Source: Methylocystis sp. H62
GTDB lineage: Bacteria; Pseudomonadota; Alphaproteobacteria; Rhizobiales; Beijerinckiaceae
Direction of reading: 5' to 3'
Assembly (NCBI RefSeq): GCF_015709515.1
Contig: NZ_JADNQZ010000059.1
Location: forward strand, 538,453 to 602,452
Length of the DNA: 64,000 nt
Part shown: positions 9,632 to 19,413 of the stretch, one piece after another
Position numbering within the stretch: the first letter of the stretch is position 1
How the letters are laid out: each line of letters opens with the position of its first letter
Translations under genes and position numbers: made by a program
The notes under the pieces: generated by a model
Database searches by the model: none
Told to the model about the DNA's origin: nothing
What the model saw: the letters and a program-made list of their open reading frames with translations, nothing else

Positions 9632-10315
9632 TTAGCGCAGCGCCCGGACGAAGGTCAGATAGACCGGATCGCGGCCTTCGGCCATGGCTTTGGCTTCATA
9701 TTTGGTTCGGGTCCAACCTGACCATGGCGTTCGCCAGTCCTCGGCGCGCTGCGCGCGCCAGCGGAAGGCCGGGTGGGCGCGCAGCCGCGCCAAGGTCCAG
9801 GCGGCGTAATCGTCGATGTCCGTCGCAAAGCGCAGCTCCCCGCCCGCATGCATCGCCCGCGCCAGACGGTCGAGATTGTCACGCGCAATGAACCGCCTCT
9901 TGCGCTGGCGCCTCTTTGGCCAGGGGTCGGGATAGAAAAGATATATGCGCGACAGGCTATCCTCCGGCAGCCAGTCGAGCACATCAGCGGCGTCGCCTTG
10001 ATGCAGGCGGATATTCGTCAGTCCACGCTCGTCGATCCGGGCGAGGAGCTTCGCCATGCCGTTGAGGAAAGGCTCGCAGCCGATGAATTCAACCTCGGGG
10101 CTGTCGCTCGCCGCCGCAATCAGATGCTCGCCGCCGCCAAAGCCGATCTCGAGGCGCCGTTCGCGGGCCGTAGCCGCCGGCGGCTGCGCAAGGTCGAGCG
10201 ACAGACGCGGCAAGAGCTCGTCGATCAGCGTCGCCTGACGCTTTCGGAGCGCCTTGCCTTTCGAGCGGCCATAGAGACGGGCGTGAGCGCCGCGTTGCTG
10301 GGAGGTCTCGCTCAT
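9632..10315 (-). CDS. trmB: tRNA (guanine-N7-)-methyltransferase
   Basis: Methylates G46 of tRNA using S-adenosylmethionine. The 227 residues show the SAM-binding motif LEIGFGGGEHL, then FIGCEPFLNGM and the TrmB signature LFYPDPWPKRRQRKRRF. The C-terminal TKYEAKA is also family-typical. The ATG at 10315 begins MSETSQQRG and gives the usual length; the frame runs open upstream into metK but that part has no homology features. It is the last gene of the conserved miaB...metK-trmB series. Confidence 0.93.
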   Translation of the reverse strand: MSETSQQRGAHARLYGRSKGKALRKRQATLIDELLPRLSLDLAQPPAATARERRLEIGFGGGEHLIAAASDSPEVEFIGCEPFLNGMAKLLARIDERGLTNIRLHQGDAADVLDWLPEDSLSRIYLFYPDPWPKRRQRKRRFIARDNLDRLARAMHAGGELRFATDIDDYAAWTLARLRAHPAFRWRAQRAEDWRTPWSGWTRTKYEAKAMAEGRDPVYLTFVRALR

Positions 10316-10458
10316 AAGCGCTAATGGGCCGCGATCATTCGAACATCGCTCTGTTCCTAGCGCCGGCTTGCGCCCACGCCACGAACAGAGCCATCGCGCG
10401 ACGGGAATTTCCCCGCGGCGGCGTTCGCGTTCCGAGCCGCTCGCCGATCCGGCCGAAC

Positions 10459-11649
10459 TTACGCGAAATGCGACTTCAGCTGGTCGACGAGATCGGTCTT
10501 CTCCCAGGAGAAGCCGCCGTCCGCATCGGGCGTCCGGCCGAAATGGCCGTAGGCGGAGGTGCGGGCATAAATCGGCCGATTGAGCTGAAGATGCTCGCGA
10601 ATGCCGCGCGGCGAGAGGCGAATGAGCTGCGGCAGCAGCTCTTCGACTTTCTCCTCGCACACATGGCCGGTGCCATGCAGATCGACATAGATCGACAGCG
10701 GCTCGGCGACGCCGATCGCGTAGGACAGCTGCAGCGTGCAACGGTCGGCGAGTCCGGCCGCGACGACGTTCTTGGCGAGATAGCGGGCGGCGTAAGCGGC
10801 CGAGCGATCAACCTTGGTCGGATCCTTGCCGGAGAACGCGCCGCCGCCGTGCGGCGCAGCGCCGCCATAAGTGTCGACGATGATCTTGCGGCCGGTGAGG
10901 CCGGCGTCGCCGTCGGGGCCGCCAATGTAGAATTTCCCGGTCGGATTGACGTGCCAGACGGTCGTGTTGGTGATCCAGCCGTCGGGCAGCGCGTCGCGAA
11001 TATAGGGCTCGGCGATGCTGCGAATGTCGGCGGGCGACAGCGTCTCGTCGACGTGCTGATGCGACAGCACGATCTGCGTCGCCTCGACGGGCTTGCCGTC
11101 GGCGTAGCGCACCGTGACCTGGCTCTTGGCGTCGGGACCGAGGCCTTTTTCCTTGCCGCTATGGCGCGCTTGGGCGAGCAGCTCCAGAATCTTATGCGAA
11201 TAATAGATCGGCGCCGGCATCAGTTCGGGCGTTTCGCGCACGGCGTAGCCGAACATGATTCCCTGGTCGCCCGCGCCTTCGTCCTTGTTGCCGGCGGCGT
11301 CAACGCCCTGCGCAATGTCGACGGACTGCTCATGCAGCAGCACTTCCACATTGGCGGTGTTCCAGTGGAATCCGCGCTGCTCGTAGCCGATGGCGCGAAT
11401 CGCGCCGCGCGTGATCTCGATGATGCGATCGAAGGGAACATGCGGCCCGCGCACTTCTCCGGCGATGACCACGCGGTTTGTCGTCGCGAGAGTCTCCGCC
11501 GCGACGCGAATGGCGTAGGGGTCGATGCCCGCCTTTGGGCCTTCACGGAAGAACTCGTCAACGATTTCGTCTGAAATACGGTCGCAAACCTTGTCCGGAT
11601 GGCCTTCGGAAACGGACTCGCTCGTGAAAAGATAATTTTTCCGGGTCAC
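10459..11649 (-). CDS. metK: S-adenosylmethionine synthetase
   Basis: Makes S-adenosylmethionine from methionine and ATP. Family signatures are [29 protein letters not shown] and [16 protein letters not shown]. The sequence is full length (396 residues). The likely start is GTG at 11649 ([13 protein letters not shown]), with GGAG eight bases upstream; a TTG two codons earlier sits too close to that site. It lies between the HTH regulator and trmB, as in other Rhizobiales. I looked for a SAM riboswitch in the 120-base leader and could not recognise one. Confidence 0.95.
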   Translation of the reverse strand: MTRKNYLFTSESVSEGHPDKVCDRISDEIVDEFFREGPKAGIDPYAIRVAAETLATTNRVVIAGEVRGPHVPFDRIIEITRGAIRAIGYEQRGFHWNTANVEVLLHEQSVDIAQGVDAAGNKDEGAGDQGIMFGYAVRETPELMPAPIYYSHKILELLAQARHSGKEKGLGPDAKSQVTVRYADGKPVEATQIVLSHQHVDETLSPADIRSIAEPYIRDALPDGWITNTTVWHVNPTGKFYIGGPDGDAGLTGRKIIVDTYGGAAPHGGGAFSGKDPTKVDRSAAYAARYLAKNVVAAGLADRCTLQLSYAIGVAEPLSIYVDLHGTGHVCEEKVEELLPQLIRLSPRGIREHLQLNRPIYARTSAYGHFGRTPDADGGFSWEKTDLVDQLKSHFA

Positions 11650-11776
11650 TTCCAAATCTCCGATGGCTTTGAGGAAGAGTTGAATAACTGCGGAGCAGGG
11701 GGAGTCATCTGCCAGCGCCCGTTCGGTGCGTCAAGCCGAAAAGGCCAAATCGTTCGTTTTGGAGAACGAGATTTTC

Positions 11777-12196
11777 TCACTCCGGCGCGGGCTCCGACTG
11801 CTCAGCGAGCGTCGTCACCAGATCGAGCACGCGCTTTCGCACCTTCGGATCGCGGATGCGAGCGAAGGCGCGATTGAGATGCAGGCCTTCCGTCGTCGAC
11901 AAAAAATCCACGACATATTGCGACGAAGACTCCTCAGCGAATCCGCCGGGCGGCGCGGGCGCGCCGCTCGTTGGCGCGCCTTCGAAGAAAAAGGATGGCG
12001 GCACGTTCAAAGTCTTCGAAATCTGCTGCAGGCGGCTCGCGCCGATACGATTGGCGCCCTTCTCGTATTTCTGGACTTGCTGAAAAGTGAGTCCGAGCGC
12101 GTCTCCAAGCTTCTCCTGGCTCATTTTCATGAGAATACGCTGCATCCGAACGCGGCTGCCGACGTGAAGATCGATCGGGTCTGGCGCCTTCTTCAA
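11777..12196 (-). CDS. XRE-family helix-turn-helix regulator (PhrR-like)
   Basis: A 139-residue DNA-binding protein. The HTH spans about residues 12-68: GSRVRMQRILMKMSQEKLGD, then LTFQQVQKYEKGANRIGASR. The C-terminal half is a variable linker followed by a short helical end. The start is TTG at 12196 with a perfect AGGAGG eight bases upstream. Position between lnt and metK matches the phrR locus of rhizobia, where the homologue responds to acid or stress; that role is only inferred here. The 282-base gap before it (12197-12478) holds no gene I can support. Confidence 0.85.
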   Translation of the reverse strand: MKKAPDPIDLHVGSRVRMQRILMKMSQEKLGDALGLTFQQVQKYEKGANRIGASRLQQISKTLNVPPSFFFEGAPTSGAPAPPGGFAEESSSQYVVDFLSTTEGLHLNRAFARIRDPKVRKRVLDLVTTLAEQSEPAPE

Positions 12197-12478
12197 CGTT
12201 ACCGCCTCCTGCTCAGTTGTAGCCGACTTGTCGTTGGGCGCGCAAGCTACATCGCAGGTAGGTGCATGAATTTCAAGAATATTTCAGTTAAGCGCGGTCA
12301 AGCGTCGATCTTCCCGGCAAGGACAGTCTACATTTCCCGGCCTACCCGATAGCTGCGCGGCCCGTGGAACCGCAAAAAATGCAAGGTTCATGGATCGAGG
12401 AAAGCGCTCGGCCGGCATGTAAGCGGCGTGTTTTCGCCGCGGGCGGATCATCCAACGCTCGACGAAGCGGGCGCGACT

Positions 12479-14122
12479 TTATCGCCGGCGCCCGGCGACG
12501 CCGAGCAAGGCCATGGCCGTCGCGAGGGCGAGGAGCGCCGGGAACGCCAGCGCGCCGTAAGCGGCGAAGACGGTGGGCGCCGCCTCCCTCGGCAGACGCC
12601 CGTCGATGAGGCCTTCTTCGCCGAGCGGCAGCGACTGAAGGATGCGTCCGTAGGCGTCGATGATCGCCGAAACGCCGGTATTGGCGACGCGGATCATTGG
12701 CAGCCCTTCTTCGATCGCGCGTAGGCGCGCCTGGGCCAGATGCTGATAGGGGCCGGTCGTGCGGCCGAACCATCCGTCATTGGTGACGTTGAGGAACAGA
12801 AGGGGGCGATCAGCGGCGTCGCGCCGGATCGTCTCGCCCGAGAAAATCGCTTCGTAGCAGATGAGCGGCGCGACCGGCGGGAGACCGGGCGCGGCGAGAA
12901 GGCGCGGACCCGCGCCGCGGTCCCATATGCCCGGAACGAGGTGATTGATTCCAAGCGGCCGCAGCAGGTCTTCGAGCGGCAGATATTCTCCGAAGGGGAC
13001 GAGATGCACCTTGTCGTAAAAGGCGACGATCGACTCTCCCTTGAGCGCCTCGATCGAATTGAAGATCTTGCCCGGCCGTCCGTCGCCATCGCTTTCGGCC
13101 CGCGCCGCGCCGGTCAAAAGAACGCCGCCCTTGAGCGCGCGGGCGATCGCCGCGAGCGCCTCGGGGTGGCGTGAAATGACATAAGGAAACGCCGATTCCG
13201 GCCAGACGAGATGGGTGACTTCGGCAAGGCCGGACGGCCGCGCGTTTGTCGAGCGTTCCGAGAGGTCGAGATAGTGACGCAAGATTTTCGCGCCATTCTC
13301 GGGGCGAAATTTCGCATCCTGCGGGAGATTGGGCTGCATCAGGCGCAACGACACGCCGTCGACATATTCCGTCTTATTGGCGCCCAGCCGAAACACGCCA
13401 TAGGCGAACATCAGCATGGCGAGCGCCGCCGCGGCGAACATCGTCCCGCCGATGCGGCGGGCGCCGAGCGGCGCGCGATCCATCAGCGTCGCAGGCGCGG
13501 CGAAAATCACGATCGCGATGATGTCGAGCCCGTGCAGGCCGACGAGAGAGGCCGTTTGCGCCATTGGCCCGGCGCTTGTGAGCGCCATGCCGAAATCGTT
13601 CCAGGGAAAGCCCGTGAACAGATGCCCGCGCAGCCACTCCGCGGCGCCCAGTCCCGCGGCCAGCGCGAAGACGCGGGCGCCGCCGGGCGACCACAAGAGG
13701 CGCGCGAGCGCGAAACCCGCGGCGGGAAAGAGCGCAAGAACCGCCGGCAAGCCGAATACGGCGAGCGGCAGCGCCCAGGCGAATTGGTCGGCTTCAACGA
13801 GCATCGCGGCGCCCATCCACCAGAGGCCCGCGACGAAATAGCCGAAGCCCAGCCACCAGCCGGCGCCCGCCGCCGAGAGTATTGGCGCAAGGGCGAAGCG
13901 CGGCGCGTCCTTGCCGTCCGCCACGCCGTCGATGAGCCAGACGGCGACGGTGAGCGGGACGAACATGGCCGGGATAACGTCGAAAGGCGCGAGGGCGAGA
14001 GCGCCGGCCGCGCCGGCGCAGAACGCGATCGCGCGGCGCGTCCAGCCGCGGGCGAGGAGAATGCGCTGCAAAAGAGTCGGCGCCGACGTGCGCGGGCTGG
14101 CGATTTCGGCAATCTGCGCCAT
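12479..14122 (-). CDS. lnt: Apolipoprotein N-acyltransferase
   Basis: Inner-membrane enzyme that adds the third acyl chain to lipoproteins. About seven hydrophobic segments fill the N-terminal half. A nitrilase-fold periplasmic domain follows, with the Glu-Lys-Cys triad in WPESAFPY, YDKVHLVPFGEYLP and LICYEAIF. A last membrane helix is near the C-terminus. The ATG at 14122 (MAQIAEIA) has GAGGA four bases upstream and is preferred over a TTG at 14179. Neighbours corC and the HTH regulator-metK pair are the usual ones. Confidence 0.93.
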   Translation of the reverse strand: MAQIAEIASPRTSAPTLLQRILLARGWTRRAIAFCAGAAGALALAPFDVIPAMFVPLTVAVWLIDGVADGKDAPRFALAPILSAAGAGWWLGFGYFVAGLWWMGAAMLVEADQFAWALPLAVFGLPAVLALFPAAGFALARLLWSPGGARVFALAAGLGAAEWLRGHLFTGFPWNDFGMALTSAGPMAQTASLVGLHGLDIIAIVIFAAPATLMDRAPLGARRIGGTMFAAAALAMLMFAYGVFRLGANKTEYVDGVSLRLMQPNLPQDAKFRPENGAKILRHYLDLSERSTNARPSGLAEVTHLVWPESAFPYVISRHPEALAAIARALKGGVLLTGAARAESDGDGRPGKIFNSIEALKGESIVAFYDKVHLVPFGEYLPLEDLLRPLGINHLVPGIWDRGAGPRLLAAPGLPPVAPLICYEAIFSGETIRRDAADRPLLFLNVTNDGWFGRTTGPYQHLAQARLRAIEEGLPMIRVANTGVSAIIDAYGRILQSLPLGEEGLIDGRLPREAAPTVFAAYGALAFPALLALATAMALLGVAGRRR

Positions 14123-14203
14123 CGATCCTCGAAGCGCCGCGAATCGGCAGGCCGACTGTACAGCGGATTTAGCAGACAATTTTATGCGCGAGCGCAGGAT
14201 GTC

Positions 14204-15151
14204 TCACGCGGGCCGTCGCGACCGCACGCGCAGCTTGCCGACGCGCCGCGGATCGGCGTCGACGATCTCGAATTCGTGGGAGTCGACCGGCGTCGCGATG
14301 ATCTCGCCGCGCATCGGGACGCGGCCGGCGAGCCAGGCGACCAGACCGCCCAGCGTCGTCACCTCGGCGGGCGTATCTTCAAGTCTGAAGTCGACGCCGA
14401 GCCGCACCGTCACTTCGTCAAGATCGGCGCGCCCGTCGATGATGAAATCGCCGTTCTCAAGCTCGACGAAGCCCGACTCGTCGACGACGTCATGTTCGTC
14501 CTCGATGTCGCCGACGATCATTTCCATGATGTCCTCGATGGTGACGAGGCCGTCCGTGCCGCCATATTCGTCGATGACGAGCGCCAGATGCGTGCGCGTC
14601 GCCTGCATGCGGATCAAAAGATCGAGCGCCGGCATGGAGCGCGGCACGAAGAGCACCGGCTTGAGCAAATTCGCCTGCGAAAGCGGCGTGTCGAAGTCGA
14701 TCTTTTTTGGTTCGACGGTCGTAACGTCGGCGCCTTGGGGACGATCGGCGCAGCACGCGATATGATTGACGAAATCGCGGATATGGATCATCCCGCGCGG
14801 ATCGTCGAGCGTATCGGCGTAAACCGGCAGGCGCGAATGGGCGGCGGTGCGAAACAGCTCCAAGGCTTCGCGCAGCGGCGCATCCTGCGAGATGGCGACG
14901 ATGTCGGCGCGGGGGATCATCGCGTCGTCGACGCGCATGTCGTGCAGGCCGAGGACGTTCTTCAAGAGCGCCCGCTCATGCGGGGTCACGTCGCCCGCAG
15001 ATTCGTCAAGCCTCTCCTCGATGTCCTCGCGCACCGAGGCCGGCGCAAGACCGAGCAGCCCGCGCAGCCTGTCGACGAGGCTCAGGCGTGGTCCATCGCC
15101 AGTTCGTCTGAATGGAATGGGATCGTCGGCGTTATCGTATCGCGTCGACAT
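14204..15151 (-). CDS. corC: CBS-domain protein of the CorC/HlyC family
   Basis: A 315-residue protein with two CBS motifs (about residues 75-205: DDAMIPRADIVAIS, HSRLPVYADTLDD, THLALVIDEYGGTDGLVTIE). A C-terminal transporter-associated domain follows (about 230-310). No membrane segment is seen, so this is the short soluble YbeX/CorC form, linked to magnesium/cobalt efflux or ribosome maintenance in other bacteria. It follows ybeY by nine bases and precedes lnt, the classic ybeY-ybeX-lnt order. Confidence 0.9.
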   Translation of the reverse strand: MSTRYDNADDPIPFRRTGDGPRLSLVDRLRGLLGLAPASVREDIEERLDESAGDVTPHERALLKNVLGLHDMRVDDAMIPRADIVAISQDAPLREALELFRTAAHSRLPVYADTLDDPRGMIHIRDFVNHIACCADRPQGADVTTVEPKKIDFDTPLSQANLLKPVLFVPRSMPALDLLIRMQATRTHLALVIDEYGGTDGLVTIEDIMEMIVGDIEDEHDVVDESGFVELENGDFIIDGRADLDEVTVRLGVDFRLEDTPAEVTTLGGLVAWLAGRVPMRGEIIATPVDSHEFEIVDADPRRVGKLRVRSRRPA

Positions 15152-15160
15152 GCGCTTTGT

Positions 15161-15652
15161 TCAATTCGCTCCGCCGGCCGGCCCGTCTGCATCCTCCGCA
15201 TAGGGGTCGGGAAATCCAAGCGCCGTCGCGATTTTACGCTCCAGCGCCTCCATCCGCTCGGCCTCGGCGGCGGTCTCGTGATCATATCCGATCAGATGCA
15301 GAAATCCATGTGCGATCATATGCGCCGTGTGGGCGCGCAAAAGCTTGCCCTGCTCCTCCGCCTCTCTGGCGACGGTTTCGAAGGCGACGATAACGTCGCC
15401 AAGCAGAGGCTTGCGCCCCAGCGCGCCAGGCGTCGGAAAAGACAGGACATTCGTGGGCTGATCCTTGCCGCGCCACTCGGCGTTAAGCGCCTGGATCGCC
15501 GCATCGTCGCAAAATGTGACGCTGATCTCACATTCCGGCGCGAGCGTGGCCTCGCTCGTTGCGAGACTCTGATGCACGCATGCTTTGGCCAAATCTTCCA
15601 GGTCCGCGATCCGCCGCCAGGCGGGCGCCGCGACATTCACGTCGATCTCCAA
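15161..15652 (-). CDS. ybeY: rRNA maturation endoribonuclease YbeY
   Basis: Zinc endoribonuclease for 16S rRNA 3'-end processing and ribosome quality control. The metal-binding motif HGFLHLIGYDH holds the three histidines, and TNVLSFP is the second family motif. No ATG fits the N-terminus. The best start is TTG at 15652, two bases after the phoH stop, implying translational coupling. Length (163 residues) is normal. Confidence 0.92.
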   Translation of the reverse strand: MEIDVNVAAPAWRRIADLEDLAKACVHQSLATSEATLAPECEISVTFCDDAAIQALNAEWRGKDQPTNVLSFPTPGALGRKPLLGDVIVAFETVAREAEEQGKLLRAHTAHMIAHGFLHLIGYDHETAAEAERMEALERKIATALGFPDPYAEDADGPAGGAN

Positions 15653-15654
15653 AG

Positions 15655-16695
15655 TCAGGGGTCCCGCGTCTGCTTGTTGGCGCGCGCGGCGCGCTCATAG
15701 GCTCCAACGATTTGCCGGACAAGATCGTGACGCACCACGTCGCCTTCCGAAAATCTCACGCGACCGACGACGTCGAGATTGGCGAGCAGGTTTACGGCTT
15801 CCGAGAGGCCGGATTTCTGCCCGGGAGGCAGATCGGTCTGCGATGGATCGCCGGTGACGATCATCCGCGAGCCTTCGCCGAGCCGGGTGAGAAACATCTT
15901 CATCTGCATCGAACTGGCGTTCTGCGCCTCATCGAGCAGGATGCAGCTTCGCGTCAGCGTGCGGCCGCGCATGAATGCCAGCGGCGCGACTTCGATGAGT
16001 CCCGTCTGCATGCCGCGCTCGACCATCCGCGCATCCATGAAATCATGCAGCGCATCGTAGATTGGGCGGAGATAAGGGTCGACCTTGTCGCGCATGTCGC
16101 CAGGCAAAAAGCCGAGACGCTCGCCGGCCTCGACGGCGGGGCGGGACAGAATCAGCCGTTCGACTGCGCCTTGCTCCATCAGCTGCACGGCGTGGCCGAC
16201 CGCGAGCCAGGTCTTGCCCGTGCCCGCAGGACCCTCCGCGAAGACCAGTTCGTAGCGCTTGAGCGCCCGCAAATACTGGTCCTGTGCGGCGTTGCGGGCG
16301 CGCACCGGCCCGCGCTTGCGGGTCAGGATCTGCTCGAAAGCGCCGCGTGACGGCTCCGAATCCGGAAACAGGCTGCGTTGGCGCGCTGATTCTTCTATGG
16401 CGCCGTCGACGTCGCCGAGCGTGATCGTCTGGCCGAGCGCGACGCGCTCGTAAAGCGCCTCGAGCACGCGTCGCGCATGTTCGCAGGCCTCGGACTTGCC
16501 TTTGAGCGTGACGTGATTGCCATTGGCGAAGGAGGCGACGCGCAAGCGTCGTTCGATCTTGGCGAGATTCTGGTCGTAGAGGCCGAAAACGAGCGAGGCG
16601 TGACGGTTGTTTTCGAAGGCGAGCGTGATTTCCGCTTCCGGGTCAACAGGCTCCGGTCCCCGTGCGGCGAGCAACGGGTCGTCGATAGTCGTCAA
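15655..16695 (-). CDS. phoH: PhoH-like ATPase
   Basis: Cytosolic P-loop ATPase thought to act in RNA metabolism with YbeY. Walker A is GPAGTGKT; Walker B is the [11 protein letters not shown] region; other family motifs are [17 protein letters not shown] and [11 protein letters not shown]. The start is TTG at 16695, overlapping the miaB stop (TTGA), with a strong AAGGAGG seven bases upstream. A longer frame reaching into miaB (16782) has no such site. The protein has about 346 residues, normal for the short PhoH form. Confidence 0.93.
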   Translation of the reverse strand: MTTIDDPLLAARGPEPVDPEAEITLAFENNRHASLVFGLYDQNLAKIERRLRVASFANGNHVTLKGKSEACEHARRVLEALYERVALGQTITLGDVDGAIEESARQRSLFPDSEPSRGAFEQILTRKRGPVRARNAAQDQYLRALKRYELVFAEGPAGTGKTWLAVGHAVQLMEQGAVERLILSRPAVEAGERLGFLPGDMRDKVDPYLRPIYDALHDFMDARMVERGMQTGLIEVAPLAFMRGRTLTRSCILLDEAQNASSMQMKMFLTRLGEGSRMIVTGDPSQTDLPPGQKSGLSEAVNLLANLDVVGRVRFSEGDVVRHDLVRQIVGAYERAARANKQTRDP

Positions 16696-18131
16696 GCCTT
16701 CGCCTCCTTGCTCATGAGCCGTCCGCTCAAGGAATTCGAGCCCGCCGCGATGATCTTCACTCTGACTTCGCGGCCAACGCACGCCATCGGGCCTTCAACA
16801 TGCACAGCCTGCATATAGGGAGTCTTGCCCCCAATTTGCCCCTCATGCCGGCCGGCTTTTTCAAAGAGCACGTCGAGTTCCCGGCCAACGGTCGCCGCAT
16901 TGAAGCCTTGCCGCTGCTCTTCAAGCAAAACCTGTAGCGCCGCGAGGCGTTCGCTCTTGACGGTCTCGTCGATTTGATCGTCCCGGTCGGCGGCGGGCGT
17001 GCCGGGCCGCGGCGAATATTTGAAAGAAAAGCTTGAAGCGAAGCCCACAGCGCGGGCGAGCGCCATCGTCGCCTCGAAATCGGCGTCGCTTTCGCCCGGA
17101 AAGCCGACGATGAAATCCGAAGACAGGGCGACGTCTGGCCGGGCCTTTCGAAGCTGCTCGACGATGGAGAGGTATGCGTCTGCGCCGTGCTTGCGGTTCA
17201 TCGCTTTTAGAATGCTGTCCGAACCCGATTGAACCGGCAGATGCACATAGGGCATGAGCTTTGGATTTGCGCCATGCGCGTCAATCAGCTCCTGCGCCAT
17301 GTCGACCGGATGACTTGTGGTGTAGCGCAGCCGCGCCAGGCCTTCGATCTGCGCCAGCCGGTCGAGAAGCTGCGCAAGGCTTGCCTCCCGGCCGTCGCCA
17401 TCCGGACCAAGATAGGCGTTAACGTTTTGGCCGATCAGCGTGATCTCGCGCACGCCGGCGTCGACGAGGCGCATGGTCTCGGAGATGATCTCGGCGACGG
17501 GACGCGACGCTTCGGCGCCGCGCGTATAGGGCACGACGCAAAACGAGCAGAACTTGTCGCACCCTTCCTGAACGGTGACGAAAGCCGAAACGCCGCGCGC
17601 GCGAATCTGGGCGCGACTGGGCGCAGGCAGGACGCGAAATTTGTCCTCGACGGCGAAATCCGTGTCCGCGAGCCTTGCGCCGTCTTTAGCCTGGCGCAGA
17701 AGCTCCGGCAGTCGGTGATAGCTCTGCGGACCGACGACGATATCGACGGCGCGCTGGCGCTTGAGCACCTCTTCGCCTTCAGCCTGGGCGACGCAGCCGG
17801 CGACGACGATCTTCATGTCGCGGCCTTGCGCGTTCAGTGCCCGTTTGGCGATCGCGAGCTTGCCGAGTTCGGAATAGATCTTTTCCGCGGCCTTTTCGCG
17901 GATATGGCATGTATTCAGGATGACGAGATCGGCGTCTGCTTCGCTCTTGGCCTCGGCGTAGCCCTCGCGGCCGAGCAGGTCAGCCATGCGCGTCGCGTCA
18001 TAGACGTTCATCTGGCAGCCGTAAGACTTGACCAGAACCTTGCGTTTCAGTGCAGACGGAGCCTCGCCCGCCCGCGGCGGCGTCTGAAGCGCGTCTAAAA
18101 CTTCCGTGCTTATTTTGTCGCTCCGTCTCAC
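16692..18131 (-). CDS. miaB: tRNA-2-methylthio-N6-dimethylallyladenosine synthase
   Basis: Radical-SAM methylthiotransferase acting on A37 of tRNAs. The N-terminal cluster cysteines are in [15 protein letters not shown] and VAGCVAQ. The radical-SAM cluster is in [22 protein letters not shown] domain closes the protein. The start is GTG at 18131; no ATG lies before the first conserved motif. It heads the miaB-phoH-ybeY-corC-lnt run, and its stop overlaps the phoH start. Confidence 0.95.
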   Translation of the reverse strand: MRRSDKISTEVLDALQTPPRAGEAPSALKRKVLVKSYGCQMNVYDATRMADLLGREGYAEAKSEADADLVILNTCHIREKAAEKIYSELGKLAIAKRALNAQGRDMKIVVAGCVAQAEGEEVLKRQRAVDIVVGPQSYHRLPELLRQAKDGARLADTDFAVEDKFRVLPAPSRAQIRARGVSAFVTVQEGCDKFCSFCVVPYTRGAEASRPVAEIISETMRLVDAGVREITLIGQNVNAYLGPDGDGREASLAQLLDRLAQIEGLARLRYTTSHPVDMAQELIDAHGANPKLMPYVHLPVQSGSDSILKAMNRKHGADAYLSIVEQLRKARPDVALSSDFIVGFPGESDADFEATMALARAVGFASSFSFKYSPRPGTPAADRDDQIDETVKSERLAALQVLLEEQRQGFNAATVGRELDVLFEKAGRHEGQIGGKTPYMQAVHVEGPMACVGREVRVKIIAAGSNSLSGRLMSKEAKA

Positions 18132-18226
18132 GCGCCCGCCACGACTCGGCGCTTCAAGCGCCCAGCGCGCGCACTATACGACATTTTGCGCCGCGACGCC
18201 GTCGTGGGGCGAAGAATCTGCGCCTC

Positions 18227-18604
18227 TTATATTTTTTCTACCGGCCCCGGGTAGGTCGCCAGGAGCGCATCCGCCGTCAGCAGCGTCAAACCCTCCACGA
18301 CCGCCTGAGCAATGAGCAGTCGATCGAAGGATCCTCATGAATTAAGGGCAAGGCGTCCGTGGAGCGCGTGCTGGCCGAGCACGGGCAACTCGTCGTACCC
18401 ATCGTTCAAGAGTCCCTGACGCAGCGCACGCGGGTCGACTTGAAAGTCGGCCCGATCGAGGCGTTTGATGGCGACTTCCCACAGGCTTGCGACGCTGTAG
18501 ACAAGTTCATTTGCCTCCTCGAGCAGGACCGCTTTAGCCTTTGAGAGGCGATCGGGCGACATGGCGGCCCATAGGATGATCTGGGTATCGAGTAGCAGCC
18601 TCAC
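18227..18604 (-). pseudogene. vapC: VapC-type PIN-domain toxin, broken by an in-frame stop
   Basis: The complete frame would encode 125 residues, the usual length for this PIN subgroup, but codon 90 is TGA (18335-18337). Before the stop come LLLDTQIILWA (first acidic residue) and SVASLWEVAIKR (second). After it, in the same frame, come FDRLLIAQA and LTLLTADALLATYPGPVEKI. Between them the expected IHEDPFDR reads NS-stop-GSFD. That is what one extra A near 18340 and one missing T near 18330 would give. A catalytic aspartate is lost. The GTG start overlaps the vapB stop (GTGA). Either the toxin is dead or the two indels are sequencing errors. Confidence 0.8.
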
Positions 18605-18846
18605 GCGTCGCCTGCGAATAGGCGTCCAATCTCGATCTCGCCCATACGGTCGAAATCCTCGGGAATCAGGCCTTGCCCTTCCATGAAGTCGAGCCGCTGG
18701 ATTAAAGGCTTCACCGGAGCCTCGAGTGGCGTGACCTTCACCAAAGGTTTTCCGGCCTTCGCAATGATGAAAGGCTCTCCCTTAGAGGCAAGATCGACCA
18801 ACTTGGAGAGCTGGGTCTTGGCTTCGTGTATGTTGACGATGCGCAT
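18601..18846 (-). CDS. vapB: Type II antitoxin, Phd/YefM family
   Basis: An 81-residue antitoxin. The N-terminal DNA-binding part begins MRIVNIHEAKTQLSKLVD with the family pattern GEPFIIAKAGKPLVKV. The C-terminal half is acidic and should wrap the toxin. It overlaps the following PIN toxin gene by four bases, the usual coupling. An AT-rich stretch with repeated TTAGT/CTAGTTTA words lies just upstream (about 18862-18886) and is a likely promoter/operator. Unlike its toxin partner the gene looks intact. Confidence 0.88.
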   Translation of the reverse strand: MRIVNIHEAKTQLSKLVDLASKGEPFIIAKAGKPLVKVTPLEAPVKPLIQRLDFMEGQGLIPEDFDRMGEIEIGRLFAGDA

Positions 18847-18914
18847 GAGAGTCTCGGCTGGACTAAACCAAGTTAGTCTAGTTTACCGAGAAGTGCCTGC
18901 AAGCTGGCGCGCAC

Positions 18915-19403
18915 TCAGATCTCCAGCCGCAGAGCGATCGCCGCGCGCCGCTCGCCGTTGGCGCGCTGGTAGTAGTTCTGCCGCCTGCCGATCTCCTTGA
19001 AGCCTTCCCGTGCGTAGAGCTTCAGCGCGGCCTCATTGTCGTCGGCCACCTCCAGAAAGACGAGGCGGGCGCCGCCGCGCTCGAGATTTTCGAGATGTTT
19101 TTCAAGAATGCGCCGGCCCAGTCCCGCGCCGCGTCTGCTGGGGTCGACGGCGAAAGTGAGGACTTCGGAGTCGGGCGGCGTCAGCCGCGAGAGGATGAAC
19201 CCCCCAAGCTCGCCTTTCCGGCCCTCGGGGACTGCCCCATCGGCGACGATGTGGGCGTCCGTCAAATAATTTTCAAAGTCGATTTTCGACCAGCCAAAAG
19301 CGAAGGACGCTCCATGCAGGCGCTCGCAGTCATCGGCGCGCTCCGCCCCGATGGGTTCGATGACGAAGGTCGGCTTGGCGAAGAAGGACGAAAGCAGCGT
19401 CAT
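18915..19403 (-). CDS. rimI: Ribosomal-protein-alanine N-acetyltransferase
   Basis: GNAT-fold acetyltransferase, about 162 residues, placed directly after tsaB as in many bacteria. The acetyl-CoA motif is LTFAVDPSRRGAGLGRRILE, and FLEVADDNEAALKLYAREGF is the second conserved block. ATG 19403 is ten bases after the tsaB stop; a TTG further upstream would overlap tsaB heavily and adds an arginine-rich stretch without family match. RimI modifies S18 in E. coli, but the true substrate here is unknown. Confidence 0.88.
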   Translation of the reverse strand: MTLLSSFFAKPTFVIEPIGAERADDCERLHGASFAFGWSKIDFENYLTDAHIVADGAVPEGRKGELGGFILSRLTPPDSEVLTFAVDPSRRGAGLGRRILEKHLENLERGGARLVFLEVADDNEAALKLYAREGFKEIGRRQNYYQRANGERRAAIALRLEI

Positions 19404-19413
19404 GGCGCAAAGC

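Noticed and set aside
11650..11776. Possible SAM riboswitch in the metK leader
   Set aside because: A short GGCC-TTTT-CGGC-like hairpin is present, but I could not fit SAM-II, SAM/SAH or SAM-V consensus elements. A covariance-model scan would decide.
13211..15700. 829-codon open frame on the plus strand
   Set aside because: Runs antisense to lnt, corC and ybeY, all with intact motifs; a product of high GC content.
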